A stretch of DNA of 64,000 bases from Sphingobacterium sp. UGAL515B_05 (GTDB taxonomy: Bacteria; Bacteroidota; Bacteroidia; Sphingobacteriales; Sphingobacteriaceae): positions 5,084,001 to 5,148,000 of the forward strand of contig NZ_CP109907.1 of assembly GCF_033097525.1 (NCBI RefSeq), given 5' to 3'. The notes below the pieces were generated by a model, which was not told the DNA's origin, did no database searches, and worked only from the letters and a program-made list of their open reading frames with translations. The position numbers and the translations under genes were made by a program. The first letter of the stretch is position 1, and every line of letters starts with the position of its first letter. Positions 36,625 through 45,688 of this stretch are shown here, one piece after another.

Positions 36625-37275
36625 CTATTGATTTATGCCGGCACGGAGGCGGCTGGATTGAACATTGGCTTTAATTGATGCACGGTTCTGGCTGATGCCC
36701 ATAAGCTCGTATGAAAAGGATCGGGATAAGGACGCGTTTTCAGACATAGCATTGTAAATCTGATCAATTCGCTCCAGGCGCTCATCATCCTTTAATTGGA
36801 GCTTACCATCAGTAACTACATCAATCAATTCTGATACAAGCTGTTCACAATTGTCAAGAATACCGCCAACAGCATTGTTGATATAATCGATTTCACGAGG
36901 ATTATAGATACCATCAACTTGAATACGATCCTTTAATATTTTATAATCTTTAAGGATTTTTACCTGGATGGCACTGATTTCGGCGATGCGTCCATACTTT
37001 CTAATGGAAGGATTTACCTCTCTCAAAGACTCGAAGTAAAGACTATGAAGATTTAGCTCCCCGTTTTTTAAATCAGAAACCGCCTGTAGACCATTTCGGG
37101 CAATTCGGTATCCCTTTTTTATGTTTCCCAGATGTACCTGCAGGGCAGCAATTTGCTGAATCAGGTATTTTTTCTGCGTGTTTTTCTGTTTAAGCCATTC
37201 CGATGTATTCTGGGCCTGACCTTTAACCGAATTAATGGCCAGGGCTAAACAAAACCAGATAATAAAACGTTTCAT
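36625..37275 (-). CDS. Tra-operon periplasmic protein (TraI/TerB-like paralogue B)
   Basis: 216 residues, signal peptide (ending KGQAQN) and helical mature part: KYLIQQIAALQVHLGNIKKG, NPSIRKYGRIAEISAIQVKI and KDDERLERIDQIYNAMSENA. It is a clear paralogue of the 35984 product and, more distantly, of traI at 37287, so three tandem copies of one fold lie between traG and traJ. Two bases separate it from paralogue A. Function unknown beyond the operon context. Confidence 0.7.
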   Translation of the reverse strand: MKRFIIWFCLALAINSVKGQAQNTSEWLKQKNTQKKYLIQQIAALQVHLGNIKKGYRIARNGLQAVSDLKNGELNLHSLYFESLREVNPSIRKYGRIAEISAIQVKILKDYKILKDRIQVDGIYNPREIDYINNAVGGILDNCEQLVSELIDVVTDGKLQLKDDERLERIDQIYNAMSENASLSRSFSYELMGISQNRASIKANVQSSRLRAGINQ

Positions 37276-37286
37276 ATACTTCAGGA

Positions 37287-37973
37287 TTAATCAATTCCGT
37301 ACAGTCCTTTAACATAATCCACTTCCTGTTGGGTCCGGGAACGCTGTAAGGATATACTGAAATTGCGTTTGTTAAATTGTACCAGATCGGTATAGTTTTC
37401 CTCTAACTGATCTGCGGTCTTGTTGATCAGTTCCATACGTTTGGCATCCGACATCTGAGTTTGAAAGGCACTTACCAGCATACTGATCTGCTCTATATTT
37501 TTCAGGCTTTCTTCCAATATGCCACCATATATCGAAGCCATGTATTCAAGTTCTTTTGAAGTGAAATGGTGATCTCCTTGAAGTTTTTGCCAGGCAGTTT
37601 TATATGCATCTACAAGCTGCACCTGTTTATCCATAATATCCCGTATGCGCTGATAATACGTGATAATGGATTTAACCCTGGATAGTTCCTCATAATACTT
37701 GCGATATTGTTCCTTTTGTTTTTCGGACCAATCAGCAATTTCATCGAGTTTCAATTTAGATAGTGTATTTTCCAGTGTCTTTTGTGCATCCTGCAACCAA
37801 ATAGTTTTATTCTGCATCCGCTGGATTTTAAGGTCAACAGCTTTGATCACTTTTTTTACCCCCGCTTTAATAATTTCCAGGATAGCAATAGGAGTAGCGT
37901 GGGCAGTAGTGGTAGGTATGGTAACCATGGCCAAAGTACAGGCCAATACAAAGATGCATAAGTACTTTTTCAT
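37287..37973 (-). CDS. traI: Conjugative transfer protein TraI
   Basis: 228 residues with a signal peptide (ending TTTAHA) and a helical mature part with the TraI signature NKTIWLQDAQKTLENTLSKL, then LDEIADWSEKQKEQYRKYYE. This protein follows traG in CTnDOT-like operons. The exact role in the pore is not known; it is periplasmic and required for transfer in the model element. Six bases separate it from traG, so co-translation is likely. Confidence 0.85.
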   Translation of the reverse strand: MKKYLCIFVLACTLAMVTIPTTTAHATPIAILEIIKAGVKKVIKAVDLKIQRMQNKTIWLQDAQKTLENTLSKLKLDEIADWSEKQKEQYRKYYEELSRVKSIITYYQRIRDIMDKQVQLVDAYKTAWQKLQGDHHFTSKELEYMASIYGGILEESLKNIEQISMLVSAFQTQMSDAKRMELINKTADQLEENYTDLVQFNKRNFSISLQRSRTQQEVDYVKGLYGID

Positions 37974-37979
37974 AAATTA

Positions 37980-40454
37980 TTATTTATTTCCATTAGCCAG
38001 GTCGCGGGCAAGCGCCTGTATTCCTTTCTTGATATCCCCTCCAAATCGTTCTGCGTACTCAAATACCTTTACCTTTTCCGATTGCTCAGTAGTATAAGCC
38101 AGGTATTCTTCTAAGGATACCTCTGTTCGGTACACCTTACTCAGAACGCCACCAAGGGAGATGAAAACTTCCTTGTACTTTTTGGTAGGATCGTTTGCCT
38201 TATTTACGGATAGCACCAGTGCCCGTTCCTTATCCGTAAGTCCAAGCAATTCCTGAATCTGGTCAAATTTGTTTTGGTACTTGCTTTGGTCCAGCAGGAT
38301 CTTGCAATCCGAATTATTGATAATGGCTTTTTTAACTATAGGAGAGGAGATGATATCTTCTACCTCCTGGGTCACTACATAGGATTCCCCAAAATGTTTA
38401 CGCACAGTTTTAAACAGGTATTGAATGTATTCGGCAAAACCTTCTTTCATCAGTGCCTTCCAGGCTTCTTCAATGAGAATTATCTTCCTGATTCCTTTTA
38501 ATTTGCGCATCTTATTAACGAAGACTTCCATGATAATAATGGTCACGGTAGGAAAGAGAATAGGGTGGTCCTTTATGTTGTCCAACTCAAAAACAATAAA
38601 TCGCTCTTGTAGCAGATTAAGGTTTTCTGTGGCATTTAATAAGTAATCAAATTCACCACCCGTATAATATGGACGAAGGACAAAAAGGAAATTATTGATA
38701 TCAAATTCTTTCTCCTTGACATTCTCTTTCTCCAGAATATGTACATATTGATGCTCCAGGTAATCGTAGAAACTATTGAAGCAGGGAAATATATCCGGAT
38801 GTTTGTCCAGGAAATCAAAATATCCGGTGATGGCATTGGACATGGCGACATATTCGCTTCGTTTGAACGGCTCATCTTCTTTTTTCCAAAGGGCCAGTAA
38901 CAACGTCTTTATACTTTCTTTCTTTTCTGTGTCCAGGCTATCACCTTCAGATATAAAAAATGGATTAAAGCGGATAGGATTGTCCTCAGCATAGGTAAAG
39001 TAATAGCCACCGACCATATCACACAATCCTTTGTAACTGTGGCCCACATCAATAAGGACAATATGTGTTAACTGTTCATAATAGCTTCTGAGTAAATGAT
39101 TGGTGAAAAAGGATTTGCCCGAGCCGCTGGGTCCGATAAGAAACTTATTTCGATTGGTGCAAATGCCTCTTCGAATTGGCTCATCGCTAATATCTACATG
39201 CAATGGTTTCCCGGTGAGGCGATCTCCCAATCTGATTCCAAAAGGGCTGGGCGAACTCTGGTACCCAGTTTCCAAATTAAAGAAACATACCGCCTGAGAA
39301 GCAAAAGTGTCAAAACAGTCGTTGATCGGAAAATCTGCCGCATTTCCTGGAATACCCGCCCAGAATATCTGTGCGGCACCAACAGTTTCTTCTTTCGCTA
39401 TGGCATCCATTTTAGATAATGCTGAAGACACCTGGTTTTTAATATCCTTAAGCTTGTTCTTTTCTTCGCTCCATACAAGCAAATTAAAGTGTGCCTTTAC
39501 TGGGAGCCTTTGTTCACCTATTGCCTCGTTTAAAAACTCATTGGTGGCATCTCTTGCGATCAGGTTCTCCCGACTATAAGCAGAAAGAGATTGCAAACGC
39601 AGCCTTTTACTTTCCAGCTTTTTAATGGTAAGCTGGGCATCTTCAATAAAAATGTACTGGTTGTAAATGTGATTACAAGGGAGAAGTTGTCCAATAGAAG
39701 ATACAAATCCTACGCTAAACTTCGTTTTATCCGTACTGTATTTATCATAATTGATACGACTGCCACAATAGGCAGGTAATTCTTCTACTGCCGCAAGGGT
39801 ATATAATTGACAATGCTGTCCGCCAATGGTAAGATTATCCTTAAGTTCCATATCCCGGACGATTTTTGTGTCATTGACCTGCAGAAAACAATATTGTTCC
39901 AGTAGACCGGTTTTATTTGCAGAACTCCACAACTCTGCTTCGGTTAACCGCACCATTTTGACAAATGTGCTGTCTTCCATAATTTGGCGAAATTGTCCAC
40001 AAGCATCCAGGAACTCCTGGATAAACTCGGTATTTTTGATTTGCTTAGGAACAACGTTTGGCCGGATCAGATTGGAAAACATACTGTTTACGGCTTTCCT
40101 TCCTTCTGGCTTTCTGGTCAGGTATACATAGCAGCTATGCTCCAGATAAGGTCTTTCATTAAAGAACTGTTCACTGCTGTGAGAGAGGAACGACAGCTCC
40201 TGTTGATCGAAGTTTGCTTGGTACTGTTTTTCTATAAACCAATCCTGTTTATGGATAACACAATAGTTCGGAAGGACTTTTATGGCCTTTATCCATGCCT
40301 GGTGAAAGTTTTCGTACTCGCTATCCGAGAGACAAAAAATCTCCGGTAGCTCCACCATAAAGCCGACAGTGATATCCCCCTGTTTGGATAGGATACAATC
40401 TGCTTCGATATCTAATATGGGGAACATATATTTTAACCACTTTTCCATGTGCAC
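37980..40454 (-). CDS. traG: TraG conjugation ATPase (VirB4 family)
   Basis: 824 residues. Walker A GPSGSGKSFF lies at about residue 440 and Walker B ILIEEAW at about 660, with the VirB4 C-terminal RecA-like lobe. The N-terminal 400 residues are the helical TraG domain with Cys-rich segments. VirB4 ATPases power substrate and pilus-subunit movement through the inner-membrane complex. All nucleotide-binding motifs are intact, so the machine could be functional. It precedes traI by six bases. Confidence 0.95.
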   Translation of the reverse strand: MHMEKWLKYMFPILDIEADCILSKQGDITVGFMVELPEIFCLSDSEYENFHQAWIKAIKVLPNYCVIHKQDWFIEKQYQANFDQQELSFLSHSSEQFFNERPYLEHSCYVYLTRKPEGRKAVNSMFSNLIRPNVVPKQIKNTEFIQEFLDACGQFRQIMEDSTFVKMVRLTEAELWSSANKTGLLEQYCFLQVNDTKIVRDMELKDNLTIGGQHCQLYTLAAVEELPAYCGSRINYDKYSTDKTKFSVGFVSSIGQLLPCNHIYNQYIFIEDAQLTIKKLESKRLRLQSLSAYSRENLIARDATNEFLNEAIGEQRLPVKAHFNLLVWSEEKNKLKDIKNQVSSALSKMDAIAKEETVGAAQIFWAGIPGNAADFPINDCFDTFASQAVCFFNLETGYQSSPSPFGIRLGDRLTGKPLHVDISDEPIRRGICTNRNKFLIGPSGSGKSFFTNHLLRSYYEQLTHIVLIDVGHSYKGLCDMVGGYYFTYAEDNPIRFNPFFISEGDSLDTEKKESIKTLLLALWKKEDEPFKRSEYVAMSNAITGYFDFLDKHPDIFPCFNSFYDYLEHQYVHILEKENVKEKEFDINNFLFVLRPYYTGGEFDYLLNATENLNLLQERFIVFELDNIKDHPILFPTVTIIIMEVFVNKMRKLKGIRKIILIEEAWKALMKEGFAEYIQYLFKTVRKHFGESYVVTQEVEDIISSPIVKKAIINNSDCKILLDQSKYQNKFDQIQELLGLTDKERALVLSVNKANDPTKKYKEVFISLGGVLSKVYRTEVSLEEYLAYTTEQSEKVKVFEYAERFGGDIKKGIQALARDLANGNK

Positions 40455-40470
40455 AATTCCTTTTTTGTTA

Positions 40471-41280
40471 TTAAATCTTTCTAGTTTTTTTCTTTGGATC
40501 TTTTGTTACCTGAGCCTTTTGCTGAGCAAGGCGTTCCTTGTTCTCCTTAAAAAGTTCAGGCAGGTTCGTTTGTGTTAACTGGCGTTGGGTTGCCTGGGTT
40601 ACTGCTTTAAAATTTGTTTCCAGCAAGACTTGTTTTAAAGGCAGGTTGAATCGATGTGCGTAACCAACAGCATCCATATCTTTTAACATGGGAAATTTTA
40701 TGATCACCGTATCCTTAGGTAATTCGGTAATCCTGGTCCAGTCTGGTTCAAATAACTCATGTTTTTTAGGCTGATATAGGAAGATGGTATCTTCAGGAAA
40801 ATATTCGTATTCCTCATTTTCATGTAAAGGTTCCATACTGATACCCTGTGTGGAAAAGTCATTATGTGGTCTGAGTGACCACATCCTGAAATCAACATAA
40901 AATGGATGCCCTTCAATTTCTATCCTGTTTAACTTTCCCTGCATCCGCATGGCTATTTCCGGATTTTCCACCATTACTTCGTAATCCATTTTTTCCGATA
41001 TACCGTTTAGCGGCACATTGTATTTTGTAGCCATTCCTTCCGGGTCCAGTTCGGTCATTCTGGGTATATCGATTAATCTAAGATCCCTGGTCCTGGTATG
41101 GATGCCGGCAATGTCCTTATGCACTATGTCGTACTCAAGGCTGTAATGAGTATCTTCATTATCCATTTCAGCAAACCGAATTTTTGTATCGGGATCATCC
41201 TGGTAAACAAGTACCATTTGTTCTACATCAACAAGGAAGGTTGTTCCTTCTATTTCTAGTGTCGGTAATTGCCTTTCCAT
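40471..41280 (-). CDS. Tra-operon protein with internal duplication (unknown function)
   Basis: 269 residues with no signal peptide. Two similar segments occur: PTLEIEGTTFLVDVEQMVL near residue 5 and LNRIEIEGHPFYVDFRMWSL near residue 117, each followed by acidic stretches, so the protein has two repeats of about 110 residues. The C-terminus is Lys/Gln-rich. It sits between traF and traG, a slot that in these systems holds accessory genes. I do not know the function. Confidence 0.6.
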   Translation of the reverse strand: MERQLPTLEIEGTTFLVDVEQMVLVYQDDPDTKIRFAEMDNEDTHYSLEYDIVHKDIAGIHTRTRDLRLIDIPRMTELDPEGMATKYNVPLNGISEKMDYEVMVENPEIAMRMQGKLNRIEIEGHPFYVDFRMWSLRPHNDFSTQGISMEPLHENEEYEYFPEDTIFLYQPKKHELFEPDWTRITELPKDTVIIKFPMLKDMDAVGYAHRFNLPLKQVLLETNFKAVTQATQRQLTQTNLPELFKENKERLAQQKAQVTKDPKKKTRKI

Positions 41281-41287
41281 ATTGTTC

Positions 41288-41608
41288 TTATTTTTTAGGT
41301 TTTATAAATATGTTCCGGTTATTTGCCTTGATTACAGTAGGAATCATTTTCTTTGCCATGGCCTTCATCAAACCATGTTCCCCATATTTTTTGCTTAAGC
41401 TAAAAATGACTTTTAAAATCCAGAAGCCCGCTCCACCCACAATCATCAGGCATACATACTGACTAAGACCGATAAAATACAAGATGGAGAAAAGGATAAG
41501 TAAGGTTAGGATCGTTATTGCTACATACCAGATGTATTGCGCTTTAAGCCCCTTAAATTCTATTGATTTATTGATCCCTTTATTGATCTTATAAACACTA
41601 TTAGCCAT
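41288..41608 (-). CDS. traF: Conjugative transfer protein TraF (DUF4133)
   Basis: 106 residues with two membrane helices (YIWYVAITILTLLILFSIL and YVCLMIVGGAGFWILKVIF) and the MANSVYKINKGINKSIEFKG start typical of the TraF/DUF4133 family, comparable to VirB3. It lies between traE and traG, as in CTnDOT. It is eight bases from the following gene. Confidence 0.88.
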   Translation of the reverse strand: MANSVYKINKGINKSIEFKGLKAQYIWYVAITILTLLILFSILYFIGLSQYVCLMIVGGAGFWILKVIFSLSKKYGEHGLMKAMAKKMIPTVIKANNRNIFIKPKK

Positions 41609-41619
41609 CGGTCAAAGAT

Positions 41620-42066
41620 TTAAGAATTGGTATGGAATTGCCTAAGATATTCAGCAGTTGCTCCGGTTACCCCGGCCCAGATAAGTCCATTATCCTCGTT
41701 GTCCAGGCAAAAGCTTAATTCTTTAAAAACCGGTCCGCAATGTTCAATAAGGTTAATGGCTTCATAAGTTAAAATACCTTCCTCTTTAAACCGTTCATAA
41801 AAATGGCCGAACTCCTGCTTGAGGACTTTTTTAATGTAATGGTATTTTGAAGGTTTAAGATCCTTGGTCAGTTCCTCCATGCAAAGCTCTAGAATAACAT
41901 GGCCTGGTTTATCCTGCTCCAATAGCTGTAGTACCTTTGGCATTACACTGCTTACTTTGTCTTCAAGGTACCGTGTAACGGAGTAGTCCTCCTGGAGATT
42001 AAACATTAGTTCTGGGTTATTATGGACAATGTAAGCCCATAATGATTCTTTTAATTGTTGATGCAT
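41620..42066 (-). CDS. Tra-operon helical protein (unknown function)
   Basis: 148 residues, soluble, mostly helical and acidic (KESLWAYIVHNNPELMFNLQ, LCMEELTKDLKPSKYHYIKK). No signal peptide or motif is seen. It sits between traE and traF, a slot not filled in the CTnDOT prototype, so it is an accessory of this element. Spacing to both neighbours is under 20 bases, so it is in the operon. Confidence 0.6.
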   Translation of the reverse strand: MHQQLKESLWAYIVHNNPELMFNLQEDYSVTRYLEDKVSSVMPKVLQLLEQDKPGHVILELCMEELTKDLKPSKYHYIKKVLKQEFGHFYERFKEEGILTYEAINLIEHCGPVFKELSFCLDNEDNGLIWAGVTGATAEYLRQFHTNS

Positions 42067-42084
42067 GATTGTAATTTTTTAAGT

Positions 42085-42414
42085 TTAAATGCCAAAGAAT
42101 GATCGGATGATGGTGGCCACGACTACCAGGAAAATACAGGAACCAAACCATGATGCAGCAACCTTACTGGTATCAGGATCGCCTGCATTCCATTTCTGGA
42201 AGACTTTAACTGCGCCAATCAATCCTAATAGTGCACCGACACCGTACATTAATTGCGTGCCACTGTCGAAATAAGAACGGACCTGAGTATTGGCTGCCTG
42301 AATTCCTGCAGCTCCGTCCTGACTATAAACTGTTGTTATCGATCCGGCAACAATAAGCAGGACCATAACTGATTTAATGAACTTTAGACTTCCTTGTATT
42401 TTCTGAATTTTCAT
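42085..42414 (-). CDS. traE: Conjugative transfer protein TraE (DUF4134)
   Basis: 109 residues. Signal-like helix (VMVLLIVAGSITTVYSQ), then a TraE core with QVRSYFDSGTQLMYGVGALL and WFGSCIFLVVVATIIRSFF, the VirB2-like pilin topology. It is the first tra gene proper of the minus-strand operon. A 240-base gap separates it from the lipoprotein gene. Confidence 0.9.
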   Translation of the reverse strand: MKIQKIQGSLKFIKSVMVLLIVAGSITTVYSQDGAAGIQAANTQVRSYFDSGTQLMYGVGALLGLIGAVKVFQKWNAGDPDTSKVAASWFGSCIFLVVVATIIRSFFGI

Positions 42415-42536
42415 AATTACTGAGCAAAATGGTGAGTATGGGCTTAAAAAGGAGGGGAGAGACTTATCACTCTCAAAAACCGACCAAACACTATCCCAAT
42501 CCCCGACCTTGTTAGAAATGAATATTGATAAATAAG

Positions 42537-42583
42537 GGGAGGAGCAATAACCACCCTCATACTACATACAACCAGCTCCTCCC
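42537..42583. other. Inverted repeat in the traE upstream gap
   Basis: GGGAGGAGC (42537-42545) and GCTCCTCCC (42575-42583) pair perfectly across 29 bases. It lies after the lipoprotein stop (minus strand) and before traE. It could attenuate or separate the two genes, or be chance. No T-run follows. Confidence 0.3.
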
Positions 42584-42654
42584 TCAGCCTCTAAAGGCTA
42601 TATAACCACCTTACTGCTACACTAAAAACCTCTTCATGGGTGGCTTTAAAACTG

Positions 42655-43716
42655 TTATTCCCTTATATATCGTTCCACCGGCTTAGTCCTGAAATATGCT
42701 TTAAAATGAAAATTGAAATGCTCAGGAACTACTTCAGTATGCATTGGAGCCGAAGACCATTTTAAAGTTCTTTCCAGCTCATTTGTATTTGATGCACTTA
42801 TCGCGGCATTCTCACTGAAATTGACAGGAAATAAGCCAGGAGTGATGATCTTTCCTTTGGTACACGCTTCCATGCTTACTTTATCCATTCGGATATTGGA
42901 AAGCCAACCAGCCAGGCGTGTCTCCTTGTAAATTTTAACCCTTATGCCAATACTGGAATAAAAGATATATCCAACCCGCCATCGATGGTAATCGATCCTA
43001 ATCCTTCGTCCATTATCCTTAGGTAGTTCGATGCCATTGTCATCATGGTAAATACTTCCACCTTTTTGGCCCCACCAAGGCATAAGGAATGAATTTGGGA
43101 AATCACAAACATTCCAGTTTACAGGATCATTGATTCTGATAGGCTCATCCTCCCACCGCGGAAATGGTAGCAAGCTAATCGTTGGAAAGTAGGCGACAAC
43201 TCCCTTTGCTGATGCCGTAGGTATTTTTCCGGTTAGCACCTGATCTGCCTGGCTGACTGGAATAGCATAAGCAATTACCTTTTCCTTTGCTGGTTCAAAC
43301 TGGTATAAGGTGTCCGCAATCTGAACCCTGCCATTTGCACTCAGGATTGTTTTAAAATACTCATCCGGCATATCCATGTTTTCGAGTGAGCCTCCATTAT
43401 TTTCTATCTCAGCTGTCTCAAATTTTTGGCGCAGAGACCGGAAAGATTCATAACCCTTAAACTGTTTTTCCCAGGTGGCTAGGTCTTTACCATTCTGTAA
43501 AGCCTTAATCGTAGCATTAAAGACATTCATATTGGGAAAAACCAGGAAGTCTTCTTTTAAACTCACTGGATTTTGTTCAGGACCAGTGGTTGGTAAATAC
43601 CCAGTATTATCCTCTACTTTGGAAATGGGTTGCTCTGCGATGAACTCCCGGTTGCAGGCACTCAGCAATATTGCTGCTAAGCCAAAGGCACCAATCATGT
43701 GCATTGTTTTTTTCAT
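42655..43716 (-). CDS. Lipoprotein of unknown function in the Tra block
   Basis: 353 residues with a lipobox (AAILLSACNRE), so it is lipid-anchored. The mature part has a helical region (residues 55-125, including NATIKALQNGKDLATWEKQF), followed by a beta-rich part with Trp/Arg motifs (RIRIDYHRWRVGYIFYSSIG). I do not recognise the family with certainty. It may act as a surface-exclusion or anchor factor because of its place ahead of traE. It is 16 bases downstream of the 43733 gene, so they form one unit. Confidence 0.6.
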   Translation of the reverse strand: MKKTMHMIGAFGLAAILLSACNREFIAEQPISKVEDNTGYLPTTGPEQNPVSLKEDFLVFPNMNVFNATIKALQNGKDLATWEKQFKGYESFRSLRQKFETAEIENNGGSLENMDMPDEYFKTILSANGRVQIADTLYQFEPAKEKVIAYAIPVSQADQVLTGKIPTASAKGVVAYFPTISLLPFPRWEDEPIRINDPVNWNVCDFPNSFLMPWWGQKGGSIYHDDNGIELPKDNGRRIRIDYHRWRVGYIFYSSIGIRVKIYKETRLAGWLSNIRMDKVSMEACTKGKIITPGLFPVNFSENAAISASNTNELERTLKWSSAPMHTEVVPEHFNFHFKAYFRTKPVERYIRE

Positions 43717-43732
43717 GATAATTTGATTTTAG

Positions 43733-44176
43733 TTAGCGAAAGCGGGGTAGGCTATTCCAGGTATGCGTTAATTCCTCTTCGGTAATTTCCACCCCGCAAA
43801 TTCTGATGGCATGTTCAATGATATAGTTGTTTAAAGCATGTTGGTAGGCAGGCTGGCTTAACCCGCCAAAGCTTGCGACTTCTTGTGCCAAACCGGAAAG
43901 GATTTGATCTTTTGTCGCCTCAGTGCCTGCCTTTTCCAAAATGCCTGTACGTATTCTGTTCACTAAAATTTCCAGTTGGTTGAGCAGTTCTTCTGCTTCT
44001 TTCTGTTCTTTTTCGATAGGTTCTTCTGCCGGCTCATTAATGCTATCTTCCTCTAGTTTATCCAGGAATCTTGAGTAACGGTGACGTTGGAACCGGATAA
44101 AATAGACTACATAATAAATGATCAGTAGACTGAATATGGCAATAAAGTATTGCGTCCATGTAATGTGTTGTAGCAT
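43733..44176 (-). CDS. Single-pass membrane protein, operon leader
   Basis: 147 residues. One membrane helix near the N-terminus (YFIAIFSLLIIYYVVYFIRF), then a Glu-rich linker (LEEDSINEPAEEPIEKEQKE) and a helical cytosolic domain. No named family. It is the first gene of the 15-kb minus-strand block, directly behind the paired palindromes at 44260 and 44384, so it reports the operon start. Confidence 0.6.
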   Translation of the reverse strand: MLQHITWTQYFIAIFSLLIIYYVVYFIRFQRHRYSRFLDKLEEDSINEPAEEPIEKEQKEAEELLNQLEILVNRIRTGILEKAGTEATKDQILSGLAQEVASFGGLSQPAYQHALNNYIIEHAIRICGVEITEEELTHTWNSLPRFR

Positions 44177-44254
44177 CGTTTTTATTTTTGATTGTTCAAC
44201 ATTTGTGTTTGTTTACAATGCAAAGTTGCTACGGAAAACTGCGGAGATTTGACA

Positions 44255-44397
44255 GTGCCATGTAATTACATTTTCAAAAAATTACGGCCTGGTTTAATAG
44301 AAAAAAATGGTATTTTGATTATTCAACTATAGACGAAATAACCTTAAAGCACTGTTAATCAGCTATAAGAAATATGTAGTGCGATGTAATTACATTT
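44255..44397 (-). promoter_or_regulatory. Paired ATGTAATTACAT operators upstream of the tra operon
   Basis: ATGTAATTACAT is a perfect 12-base palindrome. It occurs at 44260-44271 and 44384-44395, with matching flanks (AGTGC before and a T-rich side after), spaced 124 bases. Both lie between the 44176 start and the rteC terminator. The spacing would allow cooperative or looped binding. RteC, encoded next door, is a candidate binder. No coding signal occurs in 44177-44440. Confidence 0.55.
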
Positions 44398-44442
44398 AGT
44401 GGATTTTTCCCAATTTTTCTTTTGAAAACGGATAAATTAGGA

Positions 44443-44476
44443 CAAAAAAAATGGGTAGAATAAAAATTCTACCCAT
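44443..44476 (-). terminator. Rho-independent terminator of rteC
   Basis: Perfect 11-bp stem (44451-44461 with 44466-44476) and a four-base loop, followed in the minus-strand direction by a run of U from the A-tract at 44443-44450. It lies 20 bases after the rteC stop. Confidence 0.88.
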
Positions 44477-44495
44477 ATATAAAGGACAAGGATTA

Positions 44496-45338
44496 CTATT
44501 TACCGAGATCCGCATCGTCCATTCTCCTGCTTAAGTTACCATTGAGTTTTTCTGTATATGGGGTGCGAGAACCCTGGCGGATCATTAAGCTTTGGAAGTA
44601 TCTTGAATACTGCCCGATCTCCACATTAAAAAGCTGTTCAAGTCCCATCATAATCTTTTTTAATTCAACTTTACCGTTATTGATACTTTTTGCAGAATGA
44701 AGGGCATAACCCAATTCAACAAGTTCAATTTTAGTTCCTGTCCAATTTAGTGCCGGTGCATCGTTTGGAGGTCCTTGTTTCTTACCTTTCCTAATGGCCG
44801 TTGCTTTGTCATTGATTTCTTCCAATAATCTTTGATAGGCAATAATCCTCGCAAATTCCGTACTGGCAGGAGGAAATATCTCGTCAAATTCCTGTAATGG
44901 ATCAAATGGAATAAAGCTGTTGATATTACTTGACCTTAGGAACAAAAGCTTGTCTTCTTCATTTCTTTCGGTGACAAAGTACAATTTGAGCAGACTATTC
45001 TGGTTTAAAAGCTGTGCATAATGGATGGACATTTGTTTTAAATAACAGAGTTGCGCTTTTTTATCCCTGATTGTAGGATTGTTTAATTCCATCCGGTAGC
45101 ACTCTATATAGAATAAAACCTCCGCGTGCAATTTGGGTTTGATCGATTTGAAAAACTCAATTTCTTCTTCGGGATGCTTGAATTTATAACCGGTTAAGGC
45201 CGACCTAAGTCGCCTTAGTATACTGCAAGATATCTGGTGGGCTTTCTTATAATATTCCAGTCCCGAAACTCCCTCATAATCCAGTTCATGAAGTTGCTGT
45301 CTAAGTTCCTGGTGAAGCTTTTGTGCAATATTTATCAT
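44496..45338 (-). CDS. rteC: RteC-family regulator
   Basis: 280 residues of the RteC family: N-terminal helices (YYKKAHQISCSILRRLRSAL), a middle segment with YFVTERNEEDKLLFLRSS, and a C-terminal winged-helix-like part (GTKIELVELGYALHSAKSIN, then QYSRYFQSLMIRQG). RteC of CTnDOT activates excision genes after tetracycline signalling through RteA/B. Those two genes and an integrase are absent here, so its target is more likely the tra operon. It is divergent from 45689 and ends at a strong terminator. Confidence 0.88.
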   Translation of the reverse strand: MINIAQKLHQELRQQLHELDYEGVSGLEYYKKAHQISCSILRRLRSALTGYKFKHPEEEIEFFKSIKPKLHAEVLFYIECYRMELNNPTIRDKKAQLCYLKQMSIHYAQLLNQNSLLKLYFVTERNEEDKLLFLRSSNINSFIPFDPLQEFDEIFPPASTEFARIIAYQRLLEEINDKATAIRKGKKQGPPNDAPALNWTGTKIELVELGYALHSAKSINNGKVELKKIMMGLEQLFNVEIGQYSRYFQSLMIRQGSRTPYTEKLNGNLSRRMDDADLGK

Positions 45339-45688
45339 AACCTTCGATTTGGTTGCAAAAATGTTTACAGCTCAAATCTGTAGAGTTGCCTTGTGAATAT
45401 CAAGGCATTAGTATTTCAATTCTGGTGAATCAGGAGAATTTAAGGTTAAAATACTGCACAAAAATGTGAAATAAAATATTCTTGCCAGGTTTTTGAAAAA
45501 TATTAGGTTGAGGAAGGCGTTTCGGAACATTTTTCTTTACCGTTTTATAGCTATAGTTTTTTGATAGGTATTTGTCAATCTATATTCTCATTTTAAATAT
45601 TTCACAATATTGTCGTTTATTTGCTGGTTGATTATTTATAGTTATTCTCTAGATTATCCCAATTAACCTTCATTTTTAATCTATTCAA
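45339..45688. other. Gap between rteC and the Rhs locus
   Basis: 350 A+T-rich bases. I see no gene, integrase remnant or tRNA end, and no repeat that would mark the boundary of the Tra block. Only the divergent promoters of rteC and the 45689 gene are expected here. Confidence 0.5.

Noticed and set aside
28851..45338. Calling the Tra block a complete integrative conjugative element
   Set aside because: No integrase, relaxase, coupling protein or attachment repeats could be found on either visible side.
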